Below are positions 1-8,048 of a stretch of 64,000 bases of DNA, one piece after another. A program made the translations under genes and the position numbers. The DNA is from an uncultured Oscillospiraceae bacterium (lineage in GTDB: Bacteria; Bacillota; Clostridia; Oscillospirales; Oscillospiraceae), in the NCBI GenBank assembly GCA_934552825.1, contig CAKTEQ010000006.1, forward strand, positions 22,657 through 86,656, written 5' to 3'. The notes beneath the pieces are model-generated. The model was not told where the DNA came from. It worked only from the letters and a program-made list of their open reading frames with translations, and searched no databases. Position 1 is the first letter of the stretch. Each line of letters begins with the position of its first letter.

Positions 1-1211
1 CCCAGAATCGCCAGCACAACACCCGCAGCAGCGGCAGCGCCGCCGGCGGCTATCAGCGCCGCCATACCCGCGGCCACGCCCCATACGGTGGCCCCCGCCC
101 CCAGCACCAGAATCACTATTCCGAGGGCCATCATGCCGGCGCTGCCGCTCTTTTTCAGAAGTGCTGCCGCGTCGGCAGACTCCTGCTGGGCGCGCCGGAA
201 CACCTGTTCCGGGTCACGCTCCTCGTAAAGCGCCGCCGCGTCAGCCAGCTCTCCGGCTGCGGCGAGCTCATCGCTCAGCAAGGTCAGGCGGCCCCGCGTC
301 TCCTCTGTTCTCTCATCCAGCTTTTCCGCCTCATCCAGCAGCCGCAGACTCTCCTCCAGTTCTCCCCGCAGAGGTATCCGAAGGTACTTTTCGAACTTAC
401 TGTCAGCCTGCTTTTTATTCTCAAGGGCAGTCTCACGGGCAGTAAAGGCATCGAACCTCTTTTTCACGTCCTCGGCTTTATCCATCTGCCTGGCAAGTTG
501 GACGTCCATTTCAAGCTGTGTCTTCGTCTCCGCGAGGCGCCTTATTCTGGAGCGCAGTTCTCCGGACGACCTGTTCATCTCCCGCTGACGCGCCATTCGG
601 CTCTCCAGCTCGCCGAGCTCCACCTTCACCTTCGGCAGCTCACCGGAGCGGGTATAGTTTATACCTCTCTCCCACTCCCTCAGCCGTTCATCCGCCTGAG
701 TATAGGATGCGCCCTCGTCGCCCGTTGTCACAAGATTCTCAATTCGCTTTTCAAGCTCCGGCGCACGACTTACGTCCACGTCACGCTGTCCTATAAAGCA
801 GGTGCGGCGGAAAACGCTCTGCTCCATGCCCAGCAGCCGCAGTCCCGCGCTCTCTGAGGAAATGCTCTTCAGCTCGTCGCCGGTATCTCTGTACACCGCC
901 GCAAATTTCCGCATCGGCGCGGCGGCTGACGCCGTCTCCCTGGTGAGGATGATGTCTTTCCCCTCCGCTTCTATCTCCATGGTGCCCGCCATCTGGGCGC
1001 CGCTCCAGGGGCGATAGCGGTTTTTATCCGCAAGGACTCCGCCTTTATCCCGCTGAGTCGTGTCTATGCCATAGAACATCGCCCTTATAAACGCCATCCA
1101 GGTGCTTTTACCCGCCTCGTTTGGAGCGGTCACGATATTCAGCCCCGCTTTAAGCTCAAGCTCACTGCCTTCCAGATTCCCGAAGGTCGCCTTCATTTTT
1201 TTTATTATCAT
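1..1211 (-). CDS. YhaN-like SMC/Rad50-type ATPase, N-terminal part (cut by window edge)
   Basis: The frame opens with ATG at 1211, overlapping the TGA of the upstream nuclease gene as ATGA, and stays open to base 1, so the C-terminus lies outside the window. The N-terminus carries a Walker A motif of the YhaN/SbcC kind (APNEAGKST) within the first 40 residues. A long charged, coiled-coil-like stretch follows, then a hydrophobic Ala/Gly-rich segment close to the window edge, which resembles the paired membrane helices of YhaN-type proteins. In this family the ATPase works with a YhaO/SbcD-type metallophosphoesterase in DNA end processing, and the overlapping gene pair here supports that partnership. 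Function is inferred from family and context. The signature motif, Walker B and second ATPase half cannot be seen. Confidence 0.85.
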   Translation of the reverse strand, partial: MIIKKMKATFGNLEGSELELKAGLNIVTAPNEAGKSTWMAFIRAMFYGIDTTQRDKGGVLADKNRYRPWSGAQMAGTMEIEAEGKDIILTRETASAAAPMRKFAAVYRDTGDELKSISSESAGLRLLGMEQSVFRRTCFIGQRDVDVSRAPELEKRIENLVTTGDEGASYTQADERLREWERGINYTRSGELPKVKVELGELESRMARQREMNRSSGELRSRIRRLAETKTQLEMDVQLARQMDKAEDVKKRFDAFTARETALENKKQADSKFEKYLRIPLRGELEESLRLLDEAEKLDERTEETRGRLTLLSDELAAAGELADAAALYEERDPEQVFRRAQQESADAAALLKKSGSAGMMALGIVILVLGAGATVWGVAAGMAALIAAGGAAAAAGVVLAIL

Positions 1212-2290
1212 AACTGAGGCTCCTCTCCGTTCTCCATCGCCGCGAGGCCATAGCGCGCCGCAAGGAGTATAAGCTCTTTCTTGTCCTCCTGGGCAGCGTC
1301 GTACATCTCCCGCATATCTCTCAGGAACATGCCCCGCAGGCTGTCCTCCCGCACGAATTCCCACACATCCCTCCGGCGTGTGGTACGGTCTCTGAGCACC
1401 AGCTGGAAAAATCTGCCCCCGAGCATATCCTCCAGCATTGTTCTGTCCGTGTCTCCATCCCGCTCTCCTGTCAGCGTAATGCGGACAATGTCCTCGCTCT
1501 CCGCGGGTATCTCAGCGGTCCCCTTCAAAAGTGCGGAATAATCAGCGCTCACATCAATATACCGTCGCTTGCATACAGGCACAAAATCCAGCTCTGTCCG
1601 TCCCTTTCCGACCACGCCGGCTATAACGCCCTTGTCGCCCAGTTCGTCAAAGCCCCGTCCCTCGATGCAGCCCGGGTAGGCGTAGTCTGTGGCGCCGCGG
1701 CGCAGTATGCCGGAAAACCTGTGGATATGCCCCAGCGCCAGATAGTCCAGCCCACTCTCCCCAATGTTCTCGGAGGATATAGGATTATATCCGTCTGTAA
1801 CGGCGGCGGTGTCCCCATGGAGCACCATGAGATTTATCATATCGTCCTGCTCCGCCCGGAAGTCGTCCAGGATAGAACGGTGGATCGTGGGCCCTGTGAA
1901 CGCGGCGCCGTACACCCGGCAATTCTTCTCCGGCAGCTCCACGCACTCGATGCGCCCGGAGCTGAATATATGCACGTTCTCCGGCCATACCACGGACCTG
2001 TAAGGGCTGCCCGGGGAATAATAATCATGGTTGCCGGGAGCTATGAATATCTCCGCTTCCATGGAGGCAAAAACCTCCCTGAGCATTGTTGTTGTCTCAT
2101 AAAAGGCGTTGTCGCTGTCGAACAGGTCACCGCTGAGAAGGACTATGTCCGCCCCGCGCTCTTTCGCAAGTTCCGCCATAGCCATTACCGTCTCCCGCTG
2201 CTCGTTCCGTCGCTGGCGCGCCTTCTCCGGCGACAGTCCGTCAAAGGGGGAATCAAGGTGAAAATCCGCCCCGTGAATTATATTTACCAT
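1208..2290 (-). CDS. YhaO/SbcD-like DNA repair exonuclease (calcineurin-like phosphoesterase)
   Basis: 360-residue metallophosphoesterase. The five metal-binding blocks of the family are visible in order: DFHLDSP near the N-terminus, GDLFDS, GNHDYYS, LHGD and GHIHR. This is the SbcD/Mre11/YhaO arrangement for a two-metal nuclease. A C-terminal extension of about 130 residues lies after the catalytic domain, as in YhaO. It starts 7 bases after the ymdB stop and its own stop overlaps the start of the ATPase gene by four bases, so the two are probably translationally coupled. Likely role: nuclease subunit of an SbcCD-like complex processing DNA ends or hairpins. Substrate is not shown by the sequence. 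Confidence 0.88.
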   Translation of the reverse strand: MVNIIHGADFHLDSPFDGLSPEKARQRRNEQRETVMAMAELAKERGADIVLLSGDLFDSDNAFYETTTMLREVFASMEAEIFIAPGNHDYYSPGSPYRSVVWPENVHIFSSGRIECVELPEKNCRVYGAAFTGPTIHRSILDDFRAEQDDMINLMVLHGDTAAVTDGYNPISSENIGESGLDYLALGHIHRFSGILRRGATDYAYPGCIEGRGFDELGDKGVIAGVVGKGRTELDFVPVCKRRYIDVSADYSALLKGTAEIPAESEDIVRITLTGERDGDTDRTMLEDMLGGRFFQLVLRDRTTRRRDVWEFVREDSLRGMFLRDMREMYDAAQEDKKELILLAARYGLAAMENGEEPQL

Positions 2291-2296
2291 CTTGTC

Positions 2297-3073
2297 TCAC
2301 TCCTCAACACGCATAGCCTCTGCGGCAACGCACCGCCCCGTCGCGCTCTCTACTGTAAAGAGGGCGCACTCTATCTTACCGGGGCCCTCCGCCTGCACAT
2401 ATCTCTGATGGGGATTTCCGAGGAACCGGGATATGGACAGCTCCTTCTTAATTCCGAGTATAGAATCTCTTGCGCCGGTCATACCCAGGTCTGTTATATA
2501 CCCTGTACCCTTCTCCATTACGCAGGCGTCAGAGGTCTGGACATGGGTGTGAGTGCCGAAGACAACGCTCGCTCTCCCGTCGAGATAATACCCCATCGCC
2601 AGCTTTTCGCTTGTCGCCTCTGCGTGCATATCCGCAACTATCATCTTACAGCCGCATTCCCCGATTATCCGGTCCGCCGCGAAAAAAGGATTATCCGGGC
2701 CAAAGTCCATGTCGCACCTGCCGATGAGATTCATCACGCATATGTCGCCTCCCCGGCACGGAAAAACACCCCATCCCCTGCCCGGCACCTGGGGGGCGTA
2801 GTTTGCAGGGCGCAGAATATACCCGCAGTCATCCAGGTAGTTTTTTATCTCGCCTCTGCCCCAGGTGTGGTTGCCCAAGGTTATCACATCCGCACCCGCG
2901 GCGAATATCTCCTCCGCCTGGTCCGGCGTTATCCCTATGCCAGACGCGTTCTCCCCATTCACCACGGTGAAGTCCACGCCCTTGAGCTTTTTGATGCTCC
3001 TCAGCTTTTTGTTAAGAATACCAAGTCCCGCGCCGCCCACGACGTCGCCCACGCAGAGTATATTTATCTCCAT
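2297..3073 (-). CDS. ymdB: YmdB-family metallophosphoesterase (2',3'-cyclic-nucleotide phosphodiesterase)
   Basis: 258 residues, the usual length for the YmdB/TIGR00282 family. The conserved N-terminal CVGDVVG motif, NGENASG, LGNHTWG, DMHAEATSEK and GTHTHVQT blocks are all present, supplying the di-metal site. In Bacillus subtilis YmdB hydrolyses 2',3'-cyclic nucleotides, affects biofilm formation and sporulation decisions, and is encoded next to RNase Y. The same neighbourhood is kept here, downstream of rny but separated from it by a terminator hairpin, so it may also have its own promoter. Start chosen at 3073 (MEINILCVGD), which begins exactly at the first beta strand. Confidence 0.93.
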   Translation of the reverse strand: MEINILCVGDVVGGAGLGILNKKLRSIKKLKGVDFTVVNGENASGIGITPDQAEEIFAAGADVITLGNHTWGRGEIKNYLDDCGYILRPANYAPQVPGRGWGVFPCRGGDICVMNLIGRCDMDFGPDNPFFAADRIIGECGCKMIVADMHAEATSEKLAMGYYLDGRASVVFGTHTHVQTSDACVMEKGTGYITDLGMTGARDSILGIKKELSISRFLGNPHQRYVQAEGPGKIECALFTVESATGRCVAAEAMRVEE

Positions 3074-3159
3074 GTTTTACCTCACTCCGCCGGGAAGTTC
3101 CCGGCACATCGGTTTCAGACAAAGATATTATATTTCATTATGCGCCCCAATTCAACGGC

Positions 3160-3195
3160 AAAAGAGCGGACGATCTGCAAAATCGTCCGCTCTTT
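3160..3195 (-). terminator. Rho-independent terminator of rny
   Basis: A near-perfect 14-bp GC-rich stem (arms 3160-3174 and 3182-3195) lies just after the rny stop. Read on the minus strand it ends in CTCTTTT. It should reduce read-through from rny into ymdB. Confidence 0.8.
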
Positions 3196-3211
3196 CTGTT
3201 AAAATTCAAAA

Positions 3212-4759
3212 TCACTTCGCGTAGTCCACGACTTTCGTCTCTCTGATGACGTGCACCTTTATCTGACCGGGGTACTCCAGTTCCTCCTCGATCTTCTTTG
3301 TGATGTCGTGAGTCAGGATGACCATCTGATCCTCGCTGACCTCTTCAGGCTTCACGATTATGCGCACCTCACGCCCCGCCTGAATTGCGTAGGATTTTTC
3401 AACGCCGGGGAAGCTGCTTGTTATCTCTTCAAGCTTTTCAAGGCGCTTTATATAGTTCTCGATGTTCTCGCGGCGAGCGCCGGGTCTAGCAGCACTGATA
3501 GCGTCTGCCGCCTGAACGATGCAGGCTATAACCGTTTTCGCCTCCACGTCGCCGTGGTGAGCGTGGATTGCGTGGATAACCTCCTCGCTCTCCTTGTACT
3601 TCTTCGCAAGCTCCACGCCGATCGCGACATGGGAGCCCTCCATCTCGTGGTCCACCGCCTTGCCCAAGTCGTGCAGGAGGCCTGCGCGTTTGGCTGTGCT
3701 GATGTCAACGCCCAGCTCCGCGGCCATGAGTCCGGAGAGGTTCGCGACCTCAATGGAGTGGTTGAGCACATTCTGGCCATAGCTCGTGCGGTAGTGCTGG
3801 CGCCCCAGTATCTTGATGAGTTCGGGGTTGAGCCCTCTGACGCCGGTCTCGAGTATGGCGCGTTCGCCCTCGCTCTTTATGACGGCGTCCACTTCCTTGC
3901 GCGCCTTTTCCACCATCTCTTCGATACGGGCGGGGTGGATACGCCCGTCCTGGATGAGCTTTTCCAGAGCTATCCGCGCGACTTCTCTGCGCACGGGGTC
4001 GAAGCTGGAGAGCGTTATCGCCTCCGGCGTATCATCGATTATGAGATCCACGCCCGTGAGAGTTTCCACGGCGCGGATATTTCTTCCTTCGCGGCCGATT
4101 ATGCGGCCCTTCATCTCATCGCTCGGCAGGGGGACTACCGAGACGGTGGCTTCGGCGGCGTGGTCCGCCGCGCAGCGCTGAATTGCAAGGGAAATAAGTT
4201 CTCTCGCCTTGGTGTCAGCCTCTTCCTTCATACGGCTTTCGATTTCCTTTATTCTGACAGCCGCCTCGTGAGTTACCTCAGACTCCATCTGGCTTATGAG
4301 GTAATTCTTGGCTTCCTCAGCGGTAAAGCCTGAAATCTTTTCCAGCATTTCGAGCTGACTTCTTTTTATGACCTCGAGTTCATCTCTTACAGTGTCGGCG
4401 GCAGCCAGCTTTTTATTGAGCTGCTCGTCCTTCTTCTCCATGGCTTCGCTCTTGCGCTCCAGATTTTCTTCCTTCTGCTGGAGCCGGCGCTCCTGCTTCT
4501 GGATGTCGCTTCTGCGGTCCTTAATCTCTTTCTCAGCCTCGGAACGTGTCTTGTGGGCCTCCTCCTTGGCTTCGAGAAGAATTTCGCGCTTCTTGTTCTC
4601 AGCGTTCTTGATAGACTCGTTGATGATGCGCTTTGCTTCTTCCTCGGCGCTGTTGATCTCCCGCTCGGCCACGCGTTTCCTATATGAAACGGCGATCGGG
4701 AACATCACAGCGGCACCTATTACAGCGGCAACGATTGCCGTAATGATATACGGTAGCAT
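3212..4759 (-). CDS. rny: Ribonuclease Y
   Basis: Endoribonuclease that starts mRNA decay at the membrane. One N-terminal membrane helix (about residues 2-24) is followed by a long highly charged coiled coil to about residue 195, a KH domain containing the GREGRNIR motif, and an HD domain with HDLGK and HAHHGD. The protein ends in VDYAK, as RNase Y proteins usually do. A frame-consistent GTG exists at 4774, but it overlaps the AGGAGG at 4774-4779, so ATG 4759 is the better start, giving 515 residues. It lies immediately upstream of ymdB, the same order as ymdA-ymdB in Bacillus. Confidence 0.95.
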   Translation of the reverse strand: MLPYIITAIVAAVIGAAVMFPIAVSYRKRVAEREINSAEEEAKRIINESIKNAENKKREILLEAKEEAHKTRSEAEKEIKDRRSDIQKQERRLQQKEENLERKSEAMEKKDEQLNKKLAAADTVRDELEVIKRSQLEMLEKISGFTAEEAKNYLISQMESEVTHEAAVRIKEIESRMKEEADTKARELISLAIQRCAADHAAEATVSVVPLPSDEMKGRIIGREGRNIRAVETLTGVDLIIDDTPEAITLSSFDPVRREVARIALEKLIQDGRIHPARIEEMVEKARKEVDAVIKSEGERAILETGVRGLNPELIKILGRQHYRTSYGQNVLNHSIEVANLSGLMAAELGVDISTAKRAGLLHDLGKAVDHEMEGSHVAIGVELAKKYKESEEVIHAIHAHHGDVEAKTVIACIVQAADAISAARPGARRENIENYIKRLEKLEEITSSFPGVEKSYAIQAGREVRIIVKPEEVSEDQMVILTHDITKKIEEELEYPGQIKVHVIRETKVVDYAK

Positions 4760-4780
4760 TGCTTCTGCACACACCTCCTA

Positions 4781-5043
4781 TTAACTTTTCTTAATATATA
4801 ACCAACTAATTAAAATCAACTAATCAAGTTCATATAAGAAAAAATATAAAATAATGCATACTGAAACAGCGGCTTTCCCCCTGTCGCCTCTCAGCATACA
4901 TTTTAATTTTAGCCTCCGTTGTTGTCAATGTCAAGGATTTTATGCATTCACATACCCCGGATTATGCATATAGTCCTGTCAAAATCCGTAAACTATCCAA
5001 GACATATTATATTAAAAATAAAGCAGAAAGGACGTCAATAAAA
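4781..5043. other. Divergent AT-rich intergenic region between rny and the SleB-like gene
   Basis: About 260 bases, clearly more AT-rich than the surroundings, between two divergent genes. It should contain both promoters. I see no gene. A frame continuing upstream from the hydrolase gene to 4942 lacks a ribosome binding site and a signal-peptide-like start, so I regard it as untranslated. Confidence 0.6.
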
Positions 5044-5724
5044 ATGAACGCAAAAAAGAAGCTGCTCTTCGCGCTGGCTGTCATATTTATCCTTAACCTC
5101 TCAGCCATCGCCCTGTCCGCGCTTGTCCCAGAAGCGCAGGCCGCCTCATATAAGCGTGGCTCCACAGGCACCGTCGTGACCCAGATACAGGAAAAGCTGA
5201 AGAGCTGGGGCTATTATTTCGGCGAGACTGACGGCATTTACGGCAGTCTCACCGTCAAAGCGGTCACTCTATTCCAGCAGAAAAACGGACTCACCGCCGA
5301 CGGCATTGCAGGACCCGCTACCCTCAGCGCCATGGGAATAAGCGCCTCCTCAGACTCCTCGTCCTCCTATCAGTCCGGGGACGCCTGGATGCTCGCAAAG
5401 CTCATCTCTGCAGAAGCCCGGGGCGAGCCGTACAGCGGTCAGGTCGCTGTGGGCGCGGTTGTCCTCAATCGGGTTGCGCACCCCTCCTTTCCCAACACCC
5501 TCTCCGGCGTCATATATCAGAACGGCGCCTTCTCCTGCATGACAGACGGCCAGTGGGAGGAGGATATAGCCGACTCCGCCGTGCGCGCGGCGCAGGAGGC
5601 ACTCAACGGTTCGGACCCCTCCGGCGGCGCTATATACTATTACAACCCCGTGAAAGCCACAAGCAAGTGGATCTTCTCCCGCCCGGTCATCAAAACCATC
5701 GGCAACCACGTTTTCTGCTCCTGA
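5044..5724 (+). CDS. SleB-like cell wall hydrolase with peptidoglycan-binding domain
   Basis: 226 residues, secreted or membrane-anchored. An N-terminal signal sequence (about residues 6-33, ending AQA) is followed by a PG_binding_1 repeat (about 36-98, with the DGIYGSLT and DGIAGPAT pattern), a short Ser-rich linker, and a Hydrolase_2/SleB domain (about 113-226). The SAEARGE motif supplies the proposed catalytic glutamate, Glu124. SleB-type enzymes are lytic transglycosylases that open spore cortex or cell wall peptidoglycan. Start at 5044 is preferred because AAAGGACG lies upstream and the signal peptide begins there. Germination versus vegetative role cannot be told from sequence. A terminator follows, so the gene is probably monocistronic. 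Confidence 0.88.
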   Translation: MNAKKKLLFALAVIFILNLSAIALSALVPEAQAASYKRGSTGTVVTQIQEKLKSWGYYFGETDGIYGSLTVKAVTLFQQKNGLTADGIAGPATLSAMGISASSDSSSSYQSGDAWMLAKLISAEARGEPYSGQVAVGAVVLNRVAHPSFPNTLSGVIYQNGAFSCMTDGQWEEDIADSAVRAAQEALNGSDPSGGAIYYYNPVKATSKWIFSRPVIKTIGNHVFCS

Positions 5725-5773
5725 TGTTTTTTTGTAATTCCGAAAATTACTCACCTTTGTTTTTCGTTTTTTC

Positions 5774-5812
5774 GGTGCTGTTTTGTCACTTTATGCAAAA
5801 CAGCACCTTTCT
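5774..5812 (+). terminator. Rho-independent terminator after the SleB-like gene
   Basis: 12-bp perfect stem (5774-5785 with 5796-5807) followed by TTTCTC, placed between the hydrolase gene and the butyrate kinase promoter. Confidence 0.75.
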
Positions 5813-5818
5813 CAGCTG

Positions 5819-5847
5819 TTGACTTTGTTTTTTTCAGACATTATAAT
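5819..5847 (+). promoter_or_regulatory. Housekeeping-type promoter of butyrate kinase
   Basis: TTGACT at 5819-5824 and TATAAT at 5842-5847 with a 17-base spacer, 39 bases before the buk start codon. It is one of the best sigma-A-type matches in the window. Confidence 0.75.
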
Positions 5848-5886
5848 TGTCGTATATTTCTATGTTATAATGGAGGGAGTAAACCA

Positions 5887-7011
5887 ATGTACAAAATACT
5901 GGTTCTCAATACAGGCTCAACATCCACAAAGCTTGCAATCTACCACGACGCTGAGTGTGTTTTCAGTAAGACCCTGCACCTGCATCTGCCCGAGGGCGCG
6001 GATCGGACCAATACCGACGACCAGCTCAAATACCGCACCCAGGAGATACTTACCTTCCTGGATGAGAGCAATATGAAGATAACTGACTTCGATATAATCG
6101 CCTCCCGCTGCGGTCAGATCCCCCGTCACCCCGCCGAGTGCTACTGGGCAAACCAGCTCATGTGCGACGTACTCCGCTTCCGTCCCATCAGCAATCACGC
6201 CTCCAATTACGCCCCCATGATCTCCCTCGAGCTCACCAAGGGCACTAATATACCCGTGGTAGCGCCCCACGCCCCCACCTCCTTCGAGATGTCAGAGATC
6301 GCTCAGGTCTCCGGCTGCAAGGCAATACCTCTCAAGTCCGGCTCCCACGTCCTCAACTCCAAGTACGTGGCACGCCTCTCCGCCGAGCGTCTCGGTAAAA
6401 CATATGAGACCGGCACCTTCATCGTGGCTCACATGGGCGGCGGCTCCTCCGTCACCCTCCACCACAACGGCAAGATGATAGACGTCTATGCCGCGGGCTT
6501 TGGTCCCATGAGCGTAGAGCGAGTGGGCTTTCTCCCCGTGCGCGACGTGCTGAACCTGTGCTTCAGCGGCAAATACACAAAGGCCGAACTGAACGCCATG
6601 TTCTTCAATAACGGCGGCTTTGCCGCGTACGGCGGCACGAACGACGCGCTGGACATCGAAAAGCGCGCCCTCGCAGGGGACAAGGAATGCACTCTCACAT
6701 ACGAGGCCTCCGCATACCAGGTAGCCAAGTCCGTCGGCGCCCACTACACCGCCATGAAGGGCAAGGTCGATGCCATAATCCTCACCGGCTCCCTCGCCCG
6801 CAGCAGCTATCTCACGGACATGATCATGGACTACATAAAGTACCTGAACACGCCCGTTGATATCTATCCCGGCGAGCGCGAGATGGATGCCCTCGCAGGA
6901 TTTGCCCTGCGCACCCTCAAAGGCGAGGAGCACCCCGTGGAGTTCACTCTGCTCCCCGACGGATACGCCACAGCCGAGGAATTCTACGAGGACTTTGCAA
7001 AAGCCGAATGA
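5887..7011 (+). CDS. buk: Butyrate kinase
   Basis: 374 residues, acetate/butyrate kinase (ASKHA) family. The N-terminal NTGSTSTK phosphate-binding loop, AHMGGGSS and GPMSVERVG, the FNNGGFAAYGGTND block and the late LTGSLARS motif are all present, as in Buk. It catalyses butyryl phosphate + ADP to butyrate + ATP, or the same step with branched-chain acids. No phosphotransbutyrylase (ptb) gene lies next to it, and strong terminators bound it on both sides, so it is transcribed alone from the promoter at 5819. Some Clostridia keep several buk paralogues and use butyryl-CoA transferase for the main flux, so substrate and physiological direction remain open. Confidence 0.93.
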   Translation: MYKILVLNTGSTSTKLAIYHDAECVFSKTLHLHLPEGADRTNTDDQLKYRTQEILTFLDESNMKITDFDIIASRCGQIPRHPAECYWANQLMCDVLRFRPISNHASNYAPMISLELTKGTNIPVVAPHAPTSFEMSEIAQVSGCKAIPLKSGSHVLNSKYVARLSAERLGKTYETGTFIVAHMGGGSSVTLHHNGKMIDVYAAGFGPMSVERVGFLPVRDVLNLCFSGKYTKAELNAMFFNNGGFAAYGGTNDALDIEKRALAGDKECTLTYEASAYQVAKSVGAHYTAMKGKVDAIILTGSLARSSYLTDMIMDYIKYLNTPVDIYPGEREMDALAGFALRTLKGEEHPVEFTLLPDGYATAEEFYEDFAKAE

Positions 7012-7024
7012 TCCGAATATAGTA

Positions 7025-7060
7025 ATTGCCCGCAGCCGGACAGGCTGCGGGCAATTTCAT
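7025..7060. terminator. Bidirectional terminator between buk and a convergent lipoprotein gene
   Basis: 13-bp perfect stem (7025-7037 with 7043-7055) with a 5-base loop. T-rich sequence follows on the plus strand, and the convergent gene ends at 7070, so it may serve both. Confidence 0.8.
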
Positions 7061-7069
7061 TTTCTCTTG

Positions 7070-7888
7070 TCACTTCACCGTGAGAGTTGCGAGCATATCC
7101 CGCACCTCGCCGGAATAGGCAGAAGCATAGTCGTCGGCGAGGCATACCTCTATCATAAGGACATCTTCGCCAGCTTCGATCAGATAAAACTTCATCCCGG
7201 CAGTGTCCGTGTGATACGCCACCGTCACGGCGGCATACTCATGCTGACCGACCTTTTCTTCCCCGGTAGTCGTTTCAAATTTGCTCTGTATCTCTATGCC
7301 GCCGGCTAGGCTCGCCGCGGAATTATCGCTGTAGCGCAGTACCGCCACATAAACCTCGTCCAATGGGCTTCCTCCCTGAACGGCTCTGAAAACATCGCCG
7401 TTTTCATTGGACACCGGTGTAAACGAATTCTTGTCATATGCCATCCCATAGCCGAAATCACTGGTCCACTCCACCATGTCCGCAGGGATGTCTATCTGCT
7501 CGCCGCCCTCTTCATACACTTTGAGACTGTACTGCGTTCCTTCAGCATCCGTCATGGTGATGAGTGTATTGGACAGCTTCGTGAGATAATACTGCTCCTG
7601 GAGCCCGCCCTGGAGTTCAAGGCTCAGCACACCGTCGCTCTCCAGAAGATACCACTTGCCCGAATAGGACAGCTCGCCGTATATGGCGCTGTATTCACCG
7701 CTCTCCTCAAAACGGTAAACTCTCTCCGTATCGTCCACCCAGAAGCTGTTTGTGAGGATATATCCGTATTTGTCGCCCACATCTACCCAATTCACAGGCT
7801 CCTGCACCTGCTGCATCTTTTTCCCGCAGCCCGCAAAAGAAGCCGCAATAAGCGCTGCCATAAGCGCGCAAATGATCCTCTTCATCAT
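7070..7888 (-). CDS. Uncharacterised lipoprotein
   Basis: 272 residues with a classical lipoprotein signal: a short hydrophobic segment and a lipobox ending AASFAGC, with cysteine near residue 21. The rest has no motif I recognise. Two acidic, beta-rich halves are separated near residue 140. The second half resembles the surface-exposed PsbP/DUF-type folds seen in many clostridial lipoproteins, but I would not assign it. Start is ATG 7888 or the adjacent ATG 7885, both placed well behind a GGAGG. It is a single gene between convergent buk and a divergent, gene-free stretch. Confidence 0.75.
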   Translation of the reverse strand: MMKRIICALMAALIAASFAGCGKKMQQVQEPVNWVDVGDKYGYILTNSFWVDDTERVYRFEESGEYSAIYGELSYSGKWYLLESDGVLSLELQGGLQEQYYLTKLSNTLITMTDAEGTQYSLKVYEEGGEQIDIPADMVEWTSDFGYGMAYDKNSFTPVSNENGDVFRAVQGGSPLDEVYVAVLRYSDNSAASLAGGIEIQSKFETTTGEEKVGQHEYAAVTVAYHTDTAGMKFYLIEAGEDVLMIEVCLADDYASAYSGEVRDMLATLTVK

Positions 7889-8004
7889 TTTTCCTCCCGG
7901 AGATATATATAAACTGAGCGGTCAACGACTCAGTTTATATGAGTATGCTACAAGTTTTGTCCCCTTTTGTCAACATCCGCCGGGGACAGTTAATAAATTT
8001 TTAA

Positions 8005-8046
8005 GAAAGAGGGCGCCGCTATTATTTTCTGCGTCGCCCCCTGTGT
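8005..8046 (-). terminator. Probable terminator of the FAD dehydrogenase gene
   Basis: An imperfect GC-rich hairpin (GGGGCGACGC pairing with GCGGCGCCC) directly follows the stop at 8049. Read on the minus strand it is followed by TCTTTCTT. Confidence 0.55.
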
Positions 8047-8048
8047 TT

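Noticed and set aside
1721..3202. Long plus-strand open frame opposite the YhaO/YmdB genes
   Set aside because: It is the antisense of two clear metallophosphoesterase genes, has no ribosome site, and encodes no recognisable family. High GC makes such frames common.
4772..4774. GTG as start of RNase Y
   Set aside because: It overlaps the AGGAGG ribosome binding site, so ATG 4759 is used instead.
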